Below, piece by piece: positions 52,609 to 62,215 of a stretch of 64,000 nt of DNA. The notes under the pieces are model-generated. The model was not told the DNA's origin. It worked only from the letters and a program-made list of their open reading frames with translations, and did no database searches. The stretch is from assembly GCF_003573545.1 (NCBI RefSeq), contig NZ_QWET01000009.1, forward strand, positions 146,707 through 210,706, given 5' to 3'. The translations under genes and the position numbers were made by a program. The DNA is from Mariniphaga sediminis. GTDB taxonomy: Bacteria; Bacteroidota; Bacteroidia; Bacteroidales; Prolixibacteraceae. Numbering within the stretch: the stretch's first letter is position 1; each line of letters opens with the position of its first letter.

Positions 52609-54936
52609 ATGAAGCTTATTCTCAAGATATATTTAATAGTAATAGGTTATTCTGTTCAATTAAGTGCTCAAAATTCATCTGTTTTTCCAAATGTAGATGA
52701 GGCAAAAGTTCAGGAATTAATCTCCCAAATGACTATTGAAGAAAAGGCATACCAGCTTGTTTCCTATTACTTTGGTACAAATATTTATTCCAATGCCAAT
52801 TTAAGACTTGGAATACCCAATTTGATTGCCGGAGAGTGTTTAAATGGATTTATGGCAAACGGGGCAACAAGGTTTCCTCAGGCAATAGCAATGGCCAGTA
52901 CATGGGATCCTGATTTAATTGAAAGAATGGGAAATGTTGTTGCCAAAGAAGCAAGAGCTTACGGTGTTCATCAATGCTATTCACCCATGCTGGCTGTGGT
53001 AAGAGATGTCAGGTGGGGACGAATTGAGGAAAGCTATGGGGAAGACCCTTTTTTGGTTGGAAAAATTGGTGTTGCTTACATTAAGGGCTTACAGGGAACA
53101 GGCGAACAACGGTTTGACAAAGAGCATATACTTGCATGTGTAAAGCATTTTGTTGCAGACGGAGAGCCTATGGCCGGGGATAATGGTGCAGCAATGGATG
53201 TTTCCGAATATAACCTTCATAATATCCATATCTACCCATTTCGAATGGCAATGAAAGGAGCAAGAGTTTCAAGCATAATGCCAGCCCATCATCTGCTAAA
53301 CGGAATTCCGTGCCACGCAAACAATTTTATATTGAATGATATTTTACGTGGTCAATATGGATGGGATGGATTAGTTGTATCAGATAACCAGGACATTCCA
53401 AGACTATATAATCTTTTTTATTATGCGTCGGACCCCTCAGACGCGGCCCGAAAATCACTTGAGGCAGGAGTTCATCAGGAGTTAGATCTATCGGTAGGTT
53501 TTAACAACAGAGTATATGGACACAATTTAATTGAAGCTGTAAAAAAAGATATAATACCTGAGAAACTTTTAGACAATGCAGTTGCCGTTAACCTACGTGC
53601 TAAATTTGCACTTAGATTATTTGACACAGAAATTCCATCTCCCGATATATTTGTGAAACAGGATTCAGCGCCACCGGTATATTATGCAGACCACTTTAAG
53701 CGTTACCGGGGAGCCGGTATTTCCTCTTATAATTCTATAAAGAACACACGCGAGAAAAACATTAACTGGAAAACCATAAATGACAAAAAAAGCGATGAAC
53801 TTGCACTTGAAGTAGCCCATAAAGCTATTGTTCTGCTCAAAAATGAAAAAAATACTTTACCTCTCGATAGTAACAAGTTGAAAAAAATTGCTGTTATCGG
53901 ACCTAATGCTAATGCGATAAGAGTTGGTGGCTACTCTAGGGGAGAACTCAAATATTTTGTTACAATACTGGAAGGAATTAAAAACTATGTTGGAGATAAA
54001 ATAGAAGTTTGCTATGCCGAAGGTACAGATATTGACACTGAAAGATCAAAGAATTATGATATTCAGTTTGAGCAGGAGTTGACACGAAAGGCTGAAAGTA
54101 TAGTAAAAAATACAGCTGCTCCTGAATCACAAAAGATACTGGAAGCTGTTGAACTGGCCCGCAAATCAGATGTAGCAATTCTGGCTATTGGGGGTTCCGA
54201 AGCAACCTGCCGGGAAAATGAAGACACGGATTATCTGGGACTAAGAGGCAGACAACTGGAACTTGTGCAGGCAGTTAAAGCTACCGGGACACCATGTGTT
54301 GTCATTTTGATTGGAGGCAGACCCCTTGCAATAAACTGGGTCGCAGAAAATATTCCTGGAATTATTCAGGGCTGGTATCTCGGCCAGGAAACCGGGAATG
54401 CAATTGCAGATGTATTATTTGGAAAAGTCAATCCCGGAGGCAAACTTCCTGTATCTGTCCCTCATAATGTTGGACAAGTACCTTTGTTTTATAACAAACT
54501 GGAAACCGGCCGGCCCCGCAGAATTTATGCATCATCTCCCAAACCTCTGTTCCCCTTTGGATACGGGCTTAGCTATACAACTTTCAAACTTGATAATCTC
54601 ATTTTGAAAAATGCTTGTATAACCTCTAATGAGAAGACATCACTTTCAGTTGATATTACAAACACAGGAAAGGTGCCGGGAGAAGAAGTTGTACAACTCT
54701 ATATTCAAGCCAGGAATACTGCCCGTGTGCGTCCCAAAAAAGAATTAAGGGGGTTTCAGCGTATTTACCTGGAGCCGGGTCAAAAAAAGACTCTGAATTT
54801 TGAAATAGGGAAGGAACAGCTGGAATACTGGAATACAAACTGGGTGGTGGAACCCGGCAAATATACCCTCTTTACAGCTACTGATTCATCTGATGAGAAA
54901 CTGCAGATGAATAATACTGAACTAATTATAAATTAA
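52609..54936 (+). CDS. GH3 glycoside hydrolase 1
   Basis: 775 residues, signal peptide to about residue 20 (VQLSAQ). N-terminal barrel: STWDPDLIERMG, GRIEESYGEDPFLV, ACVKHFVADGEP, nucleophile Asp259 in GWDGLVVSDNQDI. C-terminal alpha/beta domain: IVLLKNEKNTLPL, IAVIGPNANAIRVGGYSRGE, VNPGGKLPVSVPHNVGQVP and FPFGYGLSYTTF, then a fibronectin III-like end. GH3 enzymes are exo-acting beta-glycosidases (glucose, xylose, N-acetylglucosamine); some bacterial members remove glucose from glucosylceramide. It precedes ceramidase-like gene C by 48 bases. Confidence 0.95.
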   Translation: MKLILKIYLIVIGYSVQLSAQNSSVFPNVDEAKVQELISQMTIEEKAYQLVSYYFGTNIYSNANLRLGIPNLIAGECLNGFMANGATRFPQAIAMASTWDPDLIERMGNVVAKEARAYGVHQCYSPMLAVVRDVRWGRIEESYGEDPFLVGKIGVAYIKGLQGTGEQRFDKEHILACVKHFVADGEPMAGDNGAAMDVSEYNLHNIHIYPFRMAMKGARVSSIMPAHHLLNGIPCHANNFILNDILRGQYGWDGLVVSDNQDIPRLYNLFYYASDPSDAARKSLEAGVHQELDLSVGFNNRVYGHNLIEAVKKDIIPEKLLDNAVAVNLRAKFALRLFDTEIPSPDIFVKQDSAPPVYYADHFKRYRGAGISSYNSIKNTREKNINWKTINDKKSDELALEVAHKAIVLLKNEKNTLPLDSNKLKKIAVIGPNANAIRVGGYSRGELKYFVTILEGIKNYVGDKIEVCYAEGTDIDTERSKNYDIQFEQELTRKAESIVKNTAAPESQKILEAVELARKSDVAILAIGGSEATCRENEDTDYLGLRGRQLELVQAVKATGTPCVVILIGGRPLAINWVAENIPGIIQGWYLGQETGNAIADVLFGKVNPGGKLPVSVPHNVGQVPLFYNKLETGRPRRIYASSPKPLFPFGYGLSYTTFKLDNLILKNACITSNEKTSLSVDITNTGKVPGEEVVQLYIQARNTARVRPKKELRGFQRIYLEPGQKKTLNFEIGKEQLEYWNTNWVVEPGKYTLFTATDSSDEKLQMNNTELIIN

Positions 54937-54984
54937 AGAGATGATAAACTCCATGTGGAACGATTAAGACAACCAATGTGACAA

Positions 54985-56613
54985 ATGGATAAAAAATTTA
55001 AATACAGAATACAAATGAATAATAATCATTCCAGCAACAACGGCTTAAATAAAATTTCAGGCTATCCATTTATAACTATTTATATCATACATAAACTTAT
55101 TACCACGCTGAAGAACAACACCTTATTGTATCGATTCATATTTACAATACCTGTTTTTACAATCTCACTTCTTTCAGTTAATATTAAAGCGTATGCGGAT
55201 ACTCTTTATGTTGGCACATCTACTGTTGACATCACGCCTGAATTACCCGTTGCTTTGGATGGTCAGATGCATTTAAGGATTGCCCGTGAAGTTGGAACAC
55301 CCCTGGAGGCCAATATTGCTGTATTGGAGTCAAGGCATAAAAATAAGCTAATCGAAACAACTGTTTTTGTCTCATGTGATCTTGTGGTTATTCCTTCAGA
55401 GATGCTATATCAAGTAAAATATGAAGTTCACAAGCTTCTTCCTGGATTTAATACCGACAAAATAGTAATGAATGCAATCCATACGCATACTGCACCTGTT
55501 GTGCGTGCTAATGTTTATCCGATTCCTGAAAAAGATGTTACGCAAATTGAAGATTATTATTCCTTTTTTGCGAAAAAAATAGGAAGAGCCATAAAACAAG
55601 CCTGGGACAGTCGAAAACCAGGAAATGTGACCTGGGGGTTAAGCCAGGCAAAAGTGGGCTATAACCGCAGAGCAGTCTATGCCGATAACTCAGCAAAAAT
55701 GTATGGAAAAACCAATATCCCTGAATTCAGGGGCATTGAAGGCTATGAAGACCAGAATGTAAATTCTCTTTTTTTCTGGGATAAGCAAGGGGAATTAATT
55801 GCTGTCGGTATTGCTGTCGCATGTCCTGCTCAGGAGGTAGAGGAGAGGTATGAAATCAATGCAGATTATTGGCATCCAGTAAGGTTATCCTTACGAAAAC
55901 GTTTCAATTCTCGCCTTTGCGTTTTGGGCTGGATTGGAGCGGCAGGTGACCAGTCACCTCACCTTATGTATGGGAAAGCAGGTGAAGAAAGGATGCGTAA
56001 TCTGAGGCACCTGAGTCGGCTCGATGAAATAGCACGTCGTATAGTGTTTGCCGTTGAGGACACTTATGAAGTTGTTAAAACGGATCGTCATAATGACATT
56101 CAATTAATTCATGAAACAAAGGACATGTCATTACCAATGAGACTGATAACTAAAACCGAATATAAGGCCAGCCAAAAAGAAATTAAAAAATTAGAAGCCC
56201 AGATTAATGCTGATCCAAAGGCAAAAGACCGCCTTTTCCGCAAGCTTAACTCATTTGAAGGAGATGTAATTCGGCGTTATGAACAACAAAAAATCCAGCT
56301 AGCCCCAATGTATAATGCCAAAATACATGTAATCCGTATTGGTGATATCGTTATTTGCACGAATCCTTTTGAGTTATTCACCGATTATAGTATCGCCATA
56401 CAGGCCCGAAGTAAAGCTGTACAGACATTTGTTGTACAGCTTGCCGGACCAGGGACTTACCTTCCTACTGAGAAGGCTGTAAAAGGAGGACATTACAGTG
56501 CAATCGCTCAAAGTAACCTGGTGGGGCCGGAAGGAGGTCAGCTTCTTGTTGATCAAACTGTTGAACTTATTAATAAACTTTGGAATGTATCATATAATCA
56601 AAAAGTTAACTAA
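54985..56613 (+). CDS. Neutral-ceramidase-like hydrolase C
   Basis: 542 residues, but the true N-terminus is uncertain: the signal-like hydrophobic stretch (FIFTIPVFTISLLSV) lies at about 51-65, ending AYADT, with about 45 residues before it. HxH is in NAIHTHTAP (163-171), nucleophile Ser324 in GDQSPH. The YEDH found in paralogues A, B and D is YEDQ here. It groups with paralogue E by LRIAREVGTPLEANI versus LRIAETIETPLTANV. It ends five bases before the second GH3 gene, the tightest junction in the locus. Confidence 0.84.
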   Translation: MDKKFKYRIQMNNNHSSNNGLNKISGYPFITIYIIHKLITTLKNNTLLYRFIFTIPVFTISLLSVNIKAYADTLYVGTSTVDITPELPVALDGQMHLRIAREVGTPLEANIAVLESRHKNKLIETTVFVSCDLVVIPSEMLYQVKYEVHKLLPGFNTDKIVMNAIHTHTAPVVRANVYPIPEKDVTQIEDYYSFFAKKIGRAIKQAWDSRKPGNVTWGLSQAKVGYNRRAVYADNSAKMYGKTNIPEFRGIEGYEDQNVNSLFFWDKQGELIAVGIAVACPAQEVEERYEINADYWHPVRLSLRKRFNSRLCVLGWIGAAGDQSPHLMYGKAGEERMRNLRHLSRLDEIARRIVFAVEDTYEVVKTDRHNDIQLIHETKDMSLPMRLITKTEYKASQKEIKKLEAQINADPKAKDRLFRKLNSFEGDVIRRYEQQKIQLAPMYNAKIHVIRIGDIVICTNPFELFTDYSIAIQARSKAVQTFVVQLAGPGTYLPTEKAVKGGHYSAIAQSNLVGPEGGQLLVDQTVELINKLWNVSYNQKVN

Positions 56614-56618
56614 AAAAA

Positions 56619-59012
56619 ATGGAATCAATTAGAAAAAAAATTATTGTCGCAATAATGATTCTTATTGCATTGAATACTTTGCCCACTACAAAACTTTACG
56701 GACAGTTACCTCCATATAAAAATCCGAAACTTAAAATTGAGGAACGCGTCAATGATTTGATTGGTCGGATGACTATTGAAGAAAAAGTCAACCAAATGTT
56801 AAAGTTAAGCCTGGAAAATCTTAAACCAGACAATGATGGTAATATTCCTGAGGAATCCCTGAAAGAACTGTTTAAAGGTGAAAGCATTGGTTGTCTGGAT
56901 CCTCCTCGCTGGAATAAAGTGGAGGATAAGCCGATTGATGTTAAAGGCATCGCAAAATATTCAGAAGCTGCAGACAAGTATCTTCGCGAAAATACCAGAT
57001 TGGGAGTTCCTGCCATACAGGTTGATTTAGGGGGGATTCATGGACAATTGGCTTACGATGCAACTATTTTCCCTCAAACCATTGGTCAAGGTAGTACCTG
57101 GAATCCGGAATTAATAAAAGAAATGGCTACCCTCTTAGCTTATGAAGCCAGCTTAACCGGATGTGACCAGTTTTTTGCTCCCTTGTTTGATTTGGCCAGG
57201 GACCCTAGATATGGAAGGGTAGAGGAGTGTTTCGGAGAAGACCCTTACCACGTTGCTGAAATGGGAAAAGCTTTTATTATAGGTATGCAAGGAGATCCTA
57301 TCATTACCAGAGAAAGAATACCCAAAAACCACATTATGAGTACTGCAAAACATTATGTAGGTTATTCAACTCCAATTGCCGGCATCAACATCGCACCCAT
57401 CCAGGTAGGTCCGCGAGATTTCAGAGATCTTCATTTATATCCTTTTGAAAAGGCTGTAAAAGAAGCAAACGTATATTCTGTAATGCCCTCCTATAGTGAG
57501 GTTAACGGCATTCCTGTGCATGCGAATAAAACCTTACTTAAAGATATTCTGCGAACAGAATTTGGTTTTGATGGATATGTATTCGCTGATTATGGGGCAG
57601 TTGGCATGTTACATTACAAACATAAAATAACTTCGAGCAAAGCTGAAACAGCAATCGTTGCCCTGGAGGCTGGCGTTGACCAGGAAGGTGGCAATTATGC
57701 ATATTCAGAATTAATAACCTTGGCAAAAGAAGATAAGGAAGTTGAAACTCTTGTCAATGAAGCGGTAAAAAATATCCTTACTGTAAAATTCAAAGCAGGT
57801 TTGTTCGACGAACCATACAAGGTACCTAAAAATTTGTCAGAGCTGATCCATACTGAAAAATCGGTAAAATTAGCCCGTCAGGTAGCTGAAGAATCGATAA
57901 TATTATTAAAAAATCAAAATAATTTATTGCCACTTAATATTTCTTCTTTAAAGTCAATTGCCGTTATCGGCCCCAATGCCGATCAGGTTCAGTACGGTGA
58001 TTACAGTATTTCTAAAGATAATAATACCGGAGTTACAGTACTTGAGGGTATAAAAAATATAGTCGGGGATAAGGTTATTGTCAAATATGCAAAAGGTTGT
58101 GGCATTACCGACCTGGATGCAAGCGGGTTCCGGGAGGCTGTTGAGGCAGCAGAAAAAAGCGATGTTGTCGTGTTGGTAATAGGAGGATCAAGCATGTCTC
58201 TGGCCGGAGTAGGCTGGGGAGAATTGGCAGAGCAGGGGGGATACCCTACTTGTGGTGAAGGGTATGACAGATCCGAATTGACCCCTCCAGGCATTCAGCC
58301 TGAACTGATAAAAGCGATTCACAAAACCGGGAAACCCATAGTGATGGTGATGGTTCACGGACGTGCATATACCATTAAATGGGAGAAAGAAAACATTCCT
58401 GCTATCCTTGAGGCATGGTATCCGGGAGAAGAGGGTGGTAATGCCATAGCCCGAATTATCTTTGGAAAAGTGAATCCTTCGGGAAGACTTACCGTTTCAG
58501 TTCCGCAAAGTGAAGGGCACATTCCGGTGTTCTATAATTACAAACCTACTGGCAGAGGTTATTATCGCACACCGGGAACTCCCGAAAAACCCGGAAGAGA
58601 CTATGTGTTTGCTTCAACAGATCCTCTATTCCCATTTGGGTATGGGTTGAGTTATACCAAATTCGAATATTCTAATCTAAACATCAAACAAAACAAATTA
58701 TCTGGTGACGGTAAGATTGAATTGTCTGTTTCGGTAAAAAACACAGGACAGATGGAAGGGAAAGAGGTTATTCAGATATACATTAATGATAAGGTTAGCT
58801 CAGTAACTACTCCGGTGAAAGTATTAAAAGCCTTTAAAAAAGTTAATATCAAACCGGGTGAAACAACAACTGTAAATTTTACAATTTCATGCAAAGAGTT
58901 GGGGCTTTGGGATAAAAGTATGAAGTATGTGGTTGAACCGGGAGATTTTGAAATTATGGTAGGAGCCTCTGCCGATAATATAAAACTTACAGATATCATT
59001 ACAATATTATGA
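56619..59012 (+). CDS. GH3 glycoside hydrolase 2
   Basis: 797 residues with signal segment IIVAIMILIALNTL. Barrel: YLRENTRLGVPAIQVDLGGIHG (in part), STWNPELIKEMA, GRVEECFGEDPYHVAEMG, TAKHYVGYSTPIAG, nucleophile Asp324 in GFDGYVFADYGAV. Second domain: LLKNQNNLLPL, IAVIGPNADQVQYGDYS, VNPSGRLTVSVPQSEGHIPV, FPFGYGLSYTKF, then fibronectin III-like. The insertion around AGVGWGELAEQGGYPTCGEGYDRSEL is longer than in GH3-1 and resembles beta-glucosidase/xylosidase forms. The two GH3 proteins are only distantly alike, unlike the two GH-A enzymes, so they arose separately. Confidence 0.95.
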   Translation: MESIRKKIIVAIMILIALNTLPTTKLYGQLPPYKNPKLKIEERVNDLIGRMTIEEKVNQMLKLSLENLKPDNDGNIPEESLKELFKGESIGCLDPPRWNKVEDKPIDVKGIAKYSEAADKYLRENTRLGVPAIQVDLGGIHGQLAYDATIFPQTIGQGSTWNPELIKEMATLLAYEASLTGCDQFFAPLFDLARDPRYGRVEECFGEDPYHVAEMGKAFIIGMQGDPIITRERIPKNHIMSTAKHYVGYSTPIAGINIAPIQVGPRDFRDLHLYPFEKAVKEANVYSVMPSYSEVNGIPVHANKTLLKDILRTEFGFDGYVFADYGAVGMLHYKHKITSSKAETAIVALEAGVDQEGGNYAYSELITLAKEDKEVETLVNEAVKNILTVKFKAGLFDEPYKVPKNLSELIHTEKSVKLARQVAEESIILLKNQNNLLPLNISSLKSIAVIGPNADQVQYGDYSISKDNNTGVTVLEGIKNIVGDKVIVKYAKGCGITDLDASGFREAVEAAEKSDVVVLVIGGSSMSLAGVGWGELAEQGGYPTCGEGYDRSELTPPGIQPELIKAIHKTGKPIVMVMVHGRAYTIKWEKENIPAILEAWYPGEEGGNAIARIIFGKVNPSGRLTVSVPQSEGHIPVFYNYKPTGRGYYRTPGTPEKPGRDYVFASTDPLFPFGYGLSYTKFEYSNLNIKQNKLSGDGKIELSVSVKNTGQMEGKEVIQIYINDKVSSVTTPVKVLKAFKKVNIKPGETTTVNFTISCKELGLWDKSMKYVVEPGDFEIMVGASADNIKLTDIITIL

Positions 59013-59142
59013 TAATTATTCATCAAAAAACTTTGAGAAAATACTCATTTATTATTTGGATGAAACCTGACTGCTGAATAGGTACATGCAGCCACACAGT
59101 GCTTTAGATCAAAAAATTATAACAAAATGGCTAAAAAAATAA

Positions 59143-60765
59143 ATGACTATGAAAAACTTAAAAATTTTAATCGCAATTCTAATTTTTCCCTCACTGTTCG
59201 TTGTGACTAACAGCTGTAAGGATAAAAAGGTAAAGAAAAATACGACAACTGTTGTTGCTAATAATTCAGGCAATTTATCTGTTGGATGGGCACAGGTTGA
59301 TATAACACCGGACAAACCTGTTCTCATTTCCGGTCAATTTCATGCCAGGGTTTCCGAAGGAGTAATGGACCCGGTTACTGCCACAGTACTTGCACTGGAA
59401 TCTGGCAACGGAGAATCTTCAGAAAAGATCTTTCTTATAAGTTGTGACCTTGTGAGTATAAGCGATGGCACAAGAGATAATGCAAAGGATAATCTTAGAA
59501 GTACAATACGGGAAAAGATTTCCAGAAAAATCCCCGAAGTGTCTCCCGAAAAAATTATAATTAACGCAACTCATACACATACAGCTCCATATTGCCACAC
59601 AGCATCCAGTGCAAAAGAACTTTACGGTGTTGATCTGGATGTAATGTCACCCGCAGAATGTATTCAATTTGTATCTGATAAAATTAGCGAAGCGGCAGAA
59701 CAAGCATGGAAAAACAGGACTTTGGGAGGAATAAGCTATGGACTGGGACATGCAGTTGTGGGGCATAACAGGTTACAGGTTGACTTTTCCGAAAAATCTG
59801 TTATGTACGGAAATACAAACAGAAAAGATTTCAGCCATATAGAAGGATACGAAGATCATTCCGTTAATCTTCTTTATACCTGGGACAATCAAAATAATCT
59901 AACCGGAGTTTTAATAAATGTTGCCTGTCCATCACAGGTTACTGAGGGTTTGTATCAGATAAGTGCTGATTTTTGGCATGACACCAGGGTTGAAATTCGT
60001 AAACGTCTCGGGGAAAATATATTTATTCTACCCCAGTGTAGCGCAGCAGGTGACCAGTCTCCTCATATAATGATAGGAGAAAAAGCAGAAGCCAGGATGC
60101 AAAAAATGATGTTTCCCGACCTAAAGGACGTGGGTGATCGCACACTGGGATTAAGAAAAGATATTGCAGTGAGAATAGCTGATGCTGTTACTTCCGTACT
60201 TCCTTATATGGAAAATAGCATAAACCGAAACCCCACCTTAAAACACAAACTGGAAGTTGTCGAACTTTCAAGGCGACTAATTGGTCCTGAAGACGTTATT
60301 CAAGGAAACAAAGAAGCTGAAAAATGGGAAGAGGAGTATATTCAGCTTCTAAAAGAAATCCAGAAAACCCCTGCATTAAAAGAACAACCGAAATGGTATA
60401 CTCAAATTACAATTGCCCATACCAAAATGAGAAGGGGGAAAAGCGTCAAGGATCGCTATGAACTTGAAAAAGTACAGTCTAAGATGCCGATTGAAGTGCA
60501 TATGCTCCGCATTGGCGATATAGTAATGGCAACAAATCCATTTGAATATTACCTTGACTATGGAGTGAGGATAAAAGCACGTAGTCCAGCTACACAAACA
60601 TTCCTCGTTCAGCTCACTGGGAGTGGTTCATATGTCCCAACAACCCGCTCAATTGAAGGTGGTGCTTATGGGGCTGTTCCTGCCAGCACCCTTATAGGGC
60701 CTGAAGGGGGACAAGAACTGGTAGAAAAAACATTGGAAATGATAAACGATATAATGGAACAATAA
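59143..60765 (+). CDS. Neutral-ceramidase-like hydrolase D, lipoprotein
   Basis: 540 residues; lipoprotein signal with Cys25 (VVTNSC). HxH in NATHTHTAP (141-149), nucleophile Ser306 in GDQSPH. Closest to paralogue B: QFHARVSEGVMDPVTATVLALES, the YGVDLDVMSPAECIQFV insert, GLGHAVVGHNRLQ and the C-terminal GAYGAVPASTLIGPEGGQEL. ATG 59149 (MKNLK) is an alternative start. The 130-base gap before it (59013-59142) is the second longest in the enzyme region, and could hold an internal promoter, though I find no clear TAnnTTTG box. Confidence 0.86.
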   Translation: MTMKNLKILIAILIFPSLFVVTNSCKDKKVKKNTTTVVANNSGNLSVGWAQVDITPDKPVLISGQFHARVSEGVMDPVTATVLALESGNGESSEKIFLISCDLVSISDGTRDNAKDNLRSTIREKISRKIPEVSPEKIIINATHTHTAPYCHTASSAKELYGVDLDVMSPAECIQFVSDKISEAAEQAWKNRTLGGISYGLGHAVVGHNRLQVDFSEKSVMYGNTNRKDFSHIEGYEDHSVNLLYTWDNQNNLTGVLINVACPSQVTEGLYQISADFWHDTRVEIRKRLGENIFILPQCSAAGDQSPHIMIGEKAEARMQKMMFPDLKDVGDRTLGLRKDIAVRIADAVTSVLPYMENSINRNPTLKHKLEVVELSRRLIGPEDVIQGNKEAEKWEEEYIQLLKEIQKTPALKEQPKWYTQITIAHTKMRRGKSVKDRYELEKVQSKMPIEVHMLRIGDIVMATNPFEYYLDYGVRIKARSPATQTFLVQLTGSGSYVPTTRSIEGGAYGAVPASTLIGPEGGQELVEKTLEMINDIMEQ

Positions 60766-60799
60766 TAATCTGGAAACATGATACTTAAATAACTTTACA

Positions 60800-61450
60800 A
60801 TGAAAAATACAAATTCAATTTATGTCTTGATACTATTGCTTTTTTCATTATCTGTATTTACCTCTTCTGAAACTAATGGGCAAAAAAGTTCAAGTATCGC
60901 AACTGATATTGAGGGTAATAAATATAAAACAATTGTGATAGGCAATCAGGTATGGATGACAGAGAACCTGAAAACTAAAAAATTAAATGATGGTACATTG
61001 ATTCCAAATATCTCTGACATGACAGAATGGGTACGCACTACCAAACCGGCCTTTTCATGGTACGAAAATGATATTTCAAAAAAATCGATACATGGTGGTT
61101 TATATAATTGGCAAGCCGTAAATACAGGTAAATTGTGTCCGGAAGGATGGCGCGTACCATCAGACACTGACTGGAAGATACTTATTGAATACCTCGGTGG
61201 AACCGAGATTGCTTTTACAAAACTGGAGAAGATTGGTTTTTCCCCGGTTTATAATGGCTATCGGTATGGATACTACTGGGGTTCGGGCATATTCTATGAA
61301 AAAGGCATCACCGGGTACTGGTGGACTTCGACAAAAGCTACCGATACACATATTTGGTCAAGAACCATAAGTATCAAAAACAGAAAAATATACCGGAGTT
61401 ATTTTACCAGCAACAATGGCTTTAGTATCAGATGCGTAAAATGCAATTAA
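60800..61450 (+). CDS. FISUMP-domain secreted protein 1
   Basis: 216 residues: signal peptide (YVLILLLFSLSVFTSS) and one Fibrobacter-succinogenes-major-paralogous domain: DIEGNKYKTIVIGNQVWMTENLKTKKLNDG (in part), AFSWYENDISKKS, GGLYNWQAVNTGKLCPEGWRVPSDTDWK, then GYWWTSTKATD and the closing SIRCVK. These domains are found on surface proteins of fibre-degrading Bacteroidota and Fibrobacteres; binding to substrate is the usual assumption. No lipobox is seen. Its last 19 bases overlap the longer possible frame of the next gene. Confidence 0.87.
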   Translation: MKNTNSIYVLILLLFSLSVFTSSETNGQKSSSIATDIEGNKYKTIVIGNQVWMTENLKTKKLNDGTLIPNISDMTEWVRTTKPAFSWYENDISKKSIHGGLYNWQAVNTGKLCPEGWRVPSDTDWKILIEYLGGTEIAFTKLEKIGFSPVYNGYRYGYYWGSGIFYEKGITGYWWTSTKATDTHIWSRTISIKNRKIYRSYFTSNNGFSIRCVKCN

Positions 61451-61461
61451 TCTTTTTTAAA

Positions 61462-62187
61462 ATGACAATACTACAAAATAAAACAGGCTCCATATTCCTG
61501 ATAATATTACTAATGGTTACGGGAATTTTATCAAAATCATTGGCTCAGGAGAAACATCAGACAGTGACCGATATAGATGGGAATGTTTATAAAACGGTGG
61601 CTATTGGAGAACAGGAATGGATGACAGAAAATCTTAAAGCCACCCGGTATAACGATGGCACTCCCATTCCCAACGTGACCGATATTACGGAATGGCGAAA
61701 TAGTGATGCCCCGGCCTATGTTTGGTATGATAATGACATTTCACACAAAGATATTTACGGCGCTTTGTATAACGGACATGCGGTTACCACCAACAAAGAA
61801 CTGTGCCCGGCAGGATGGCGCATTGCCAGAGACGAAGACTGGAAAAAACTGGAAATGTTTATGGGAATGAGTTCCGAACAGGCCAACGGAATAGTATGGC
61901 GTGGTGACAACGAAGGAGGAAAACTCAAAGAAGCTGGCACAGAAAAATGGAGTAGCCCGAATAAAGGTGCCACAAATGAAAGTGGCCTTACGATTATCCC
62001 CAGCGGACGAAGAGACAGTAGCGGCAAATTTTATGATATGACTACGGGTTCTACCATATGGACATCTACTGAGACCTCTATATCATGTGCTTATTATCGC
62101 CATTTTTCTTCAACAAATGAATGCATTGGAAGAAATCCCAATGGAGACAAAAAATTCGGTTTCGCGACAAGGTGCATAAAAAAATAA
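61462..62187 (+). CDS. FISUMP-domain secreted protein 2
   Basis: 241 residues from ATG 61462, chosen because it begins directly before the signal peptide (GSIFLIILLMVTGILS); an earlier ATG at 61432 overlaps the previous gene by 19 bases. The domain is complete: TDIDGNVYKTVAIGEQEWMTENLKA (in part), YNGHAVTTNKELCPAGWRIARDEDWKKLE, GGKLKEAGTEKWSSPNKGAT, LTIIPSGRRDSSGKFYDM, TIWTSTE, FATRCIKK. The two FISUMP genes are tandem duplicates. Their place between ceramidase-like genes D and E suggests they serve as binding proteins, in the position where SusE/F-type proteins would otherwise be expected. Confidence 0.87.
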   Translation: MTILQNKTGSIFLIILLMVTGILSKSLAQEKHQTVTDIDGNVYKTVAIGEQEWMTENLKATRYNDGTPIPNVTDITEWRNSDAPAYVWYDNDISHKDIYGALYNGHAVTTNKELCPAGWRIARDEDWKKLEMFMGMSSEQANGIVWRGDNEGGKLKEAGTEKWSSPNKGATNESGLTIIPSGRRDSSGKFYDMTTGSTIWTSTETSISCAYYRHFSSTNECIGRNPNGDKKFGFATRCIKK

Positions 62188-62215
62188 GTAGTTAATCAAT
62201 TTTAAATATATTGTT

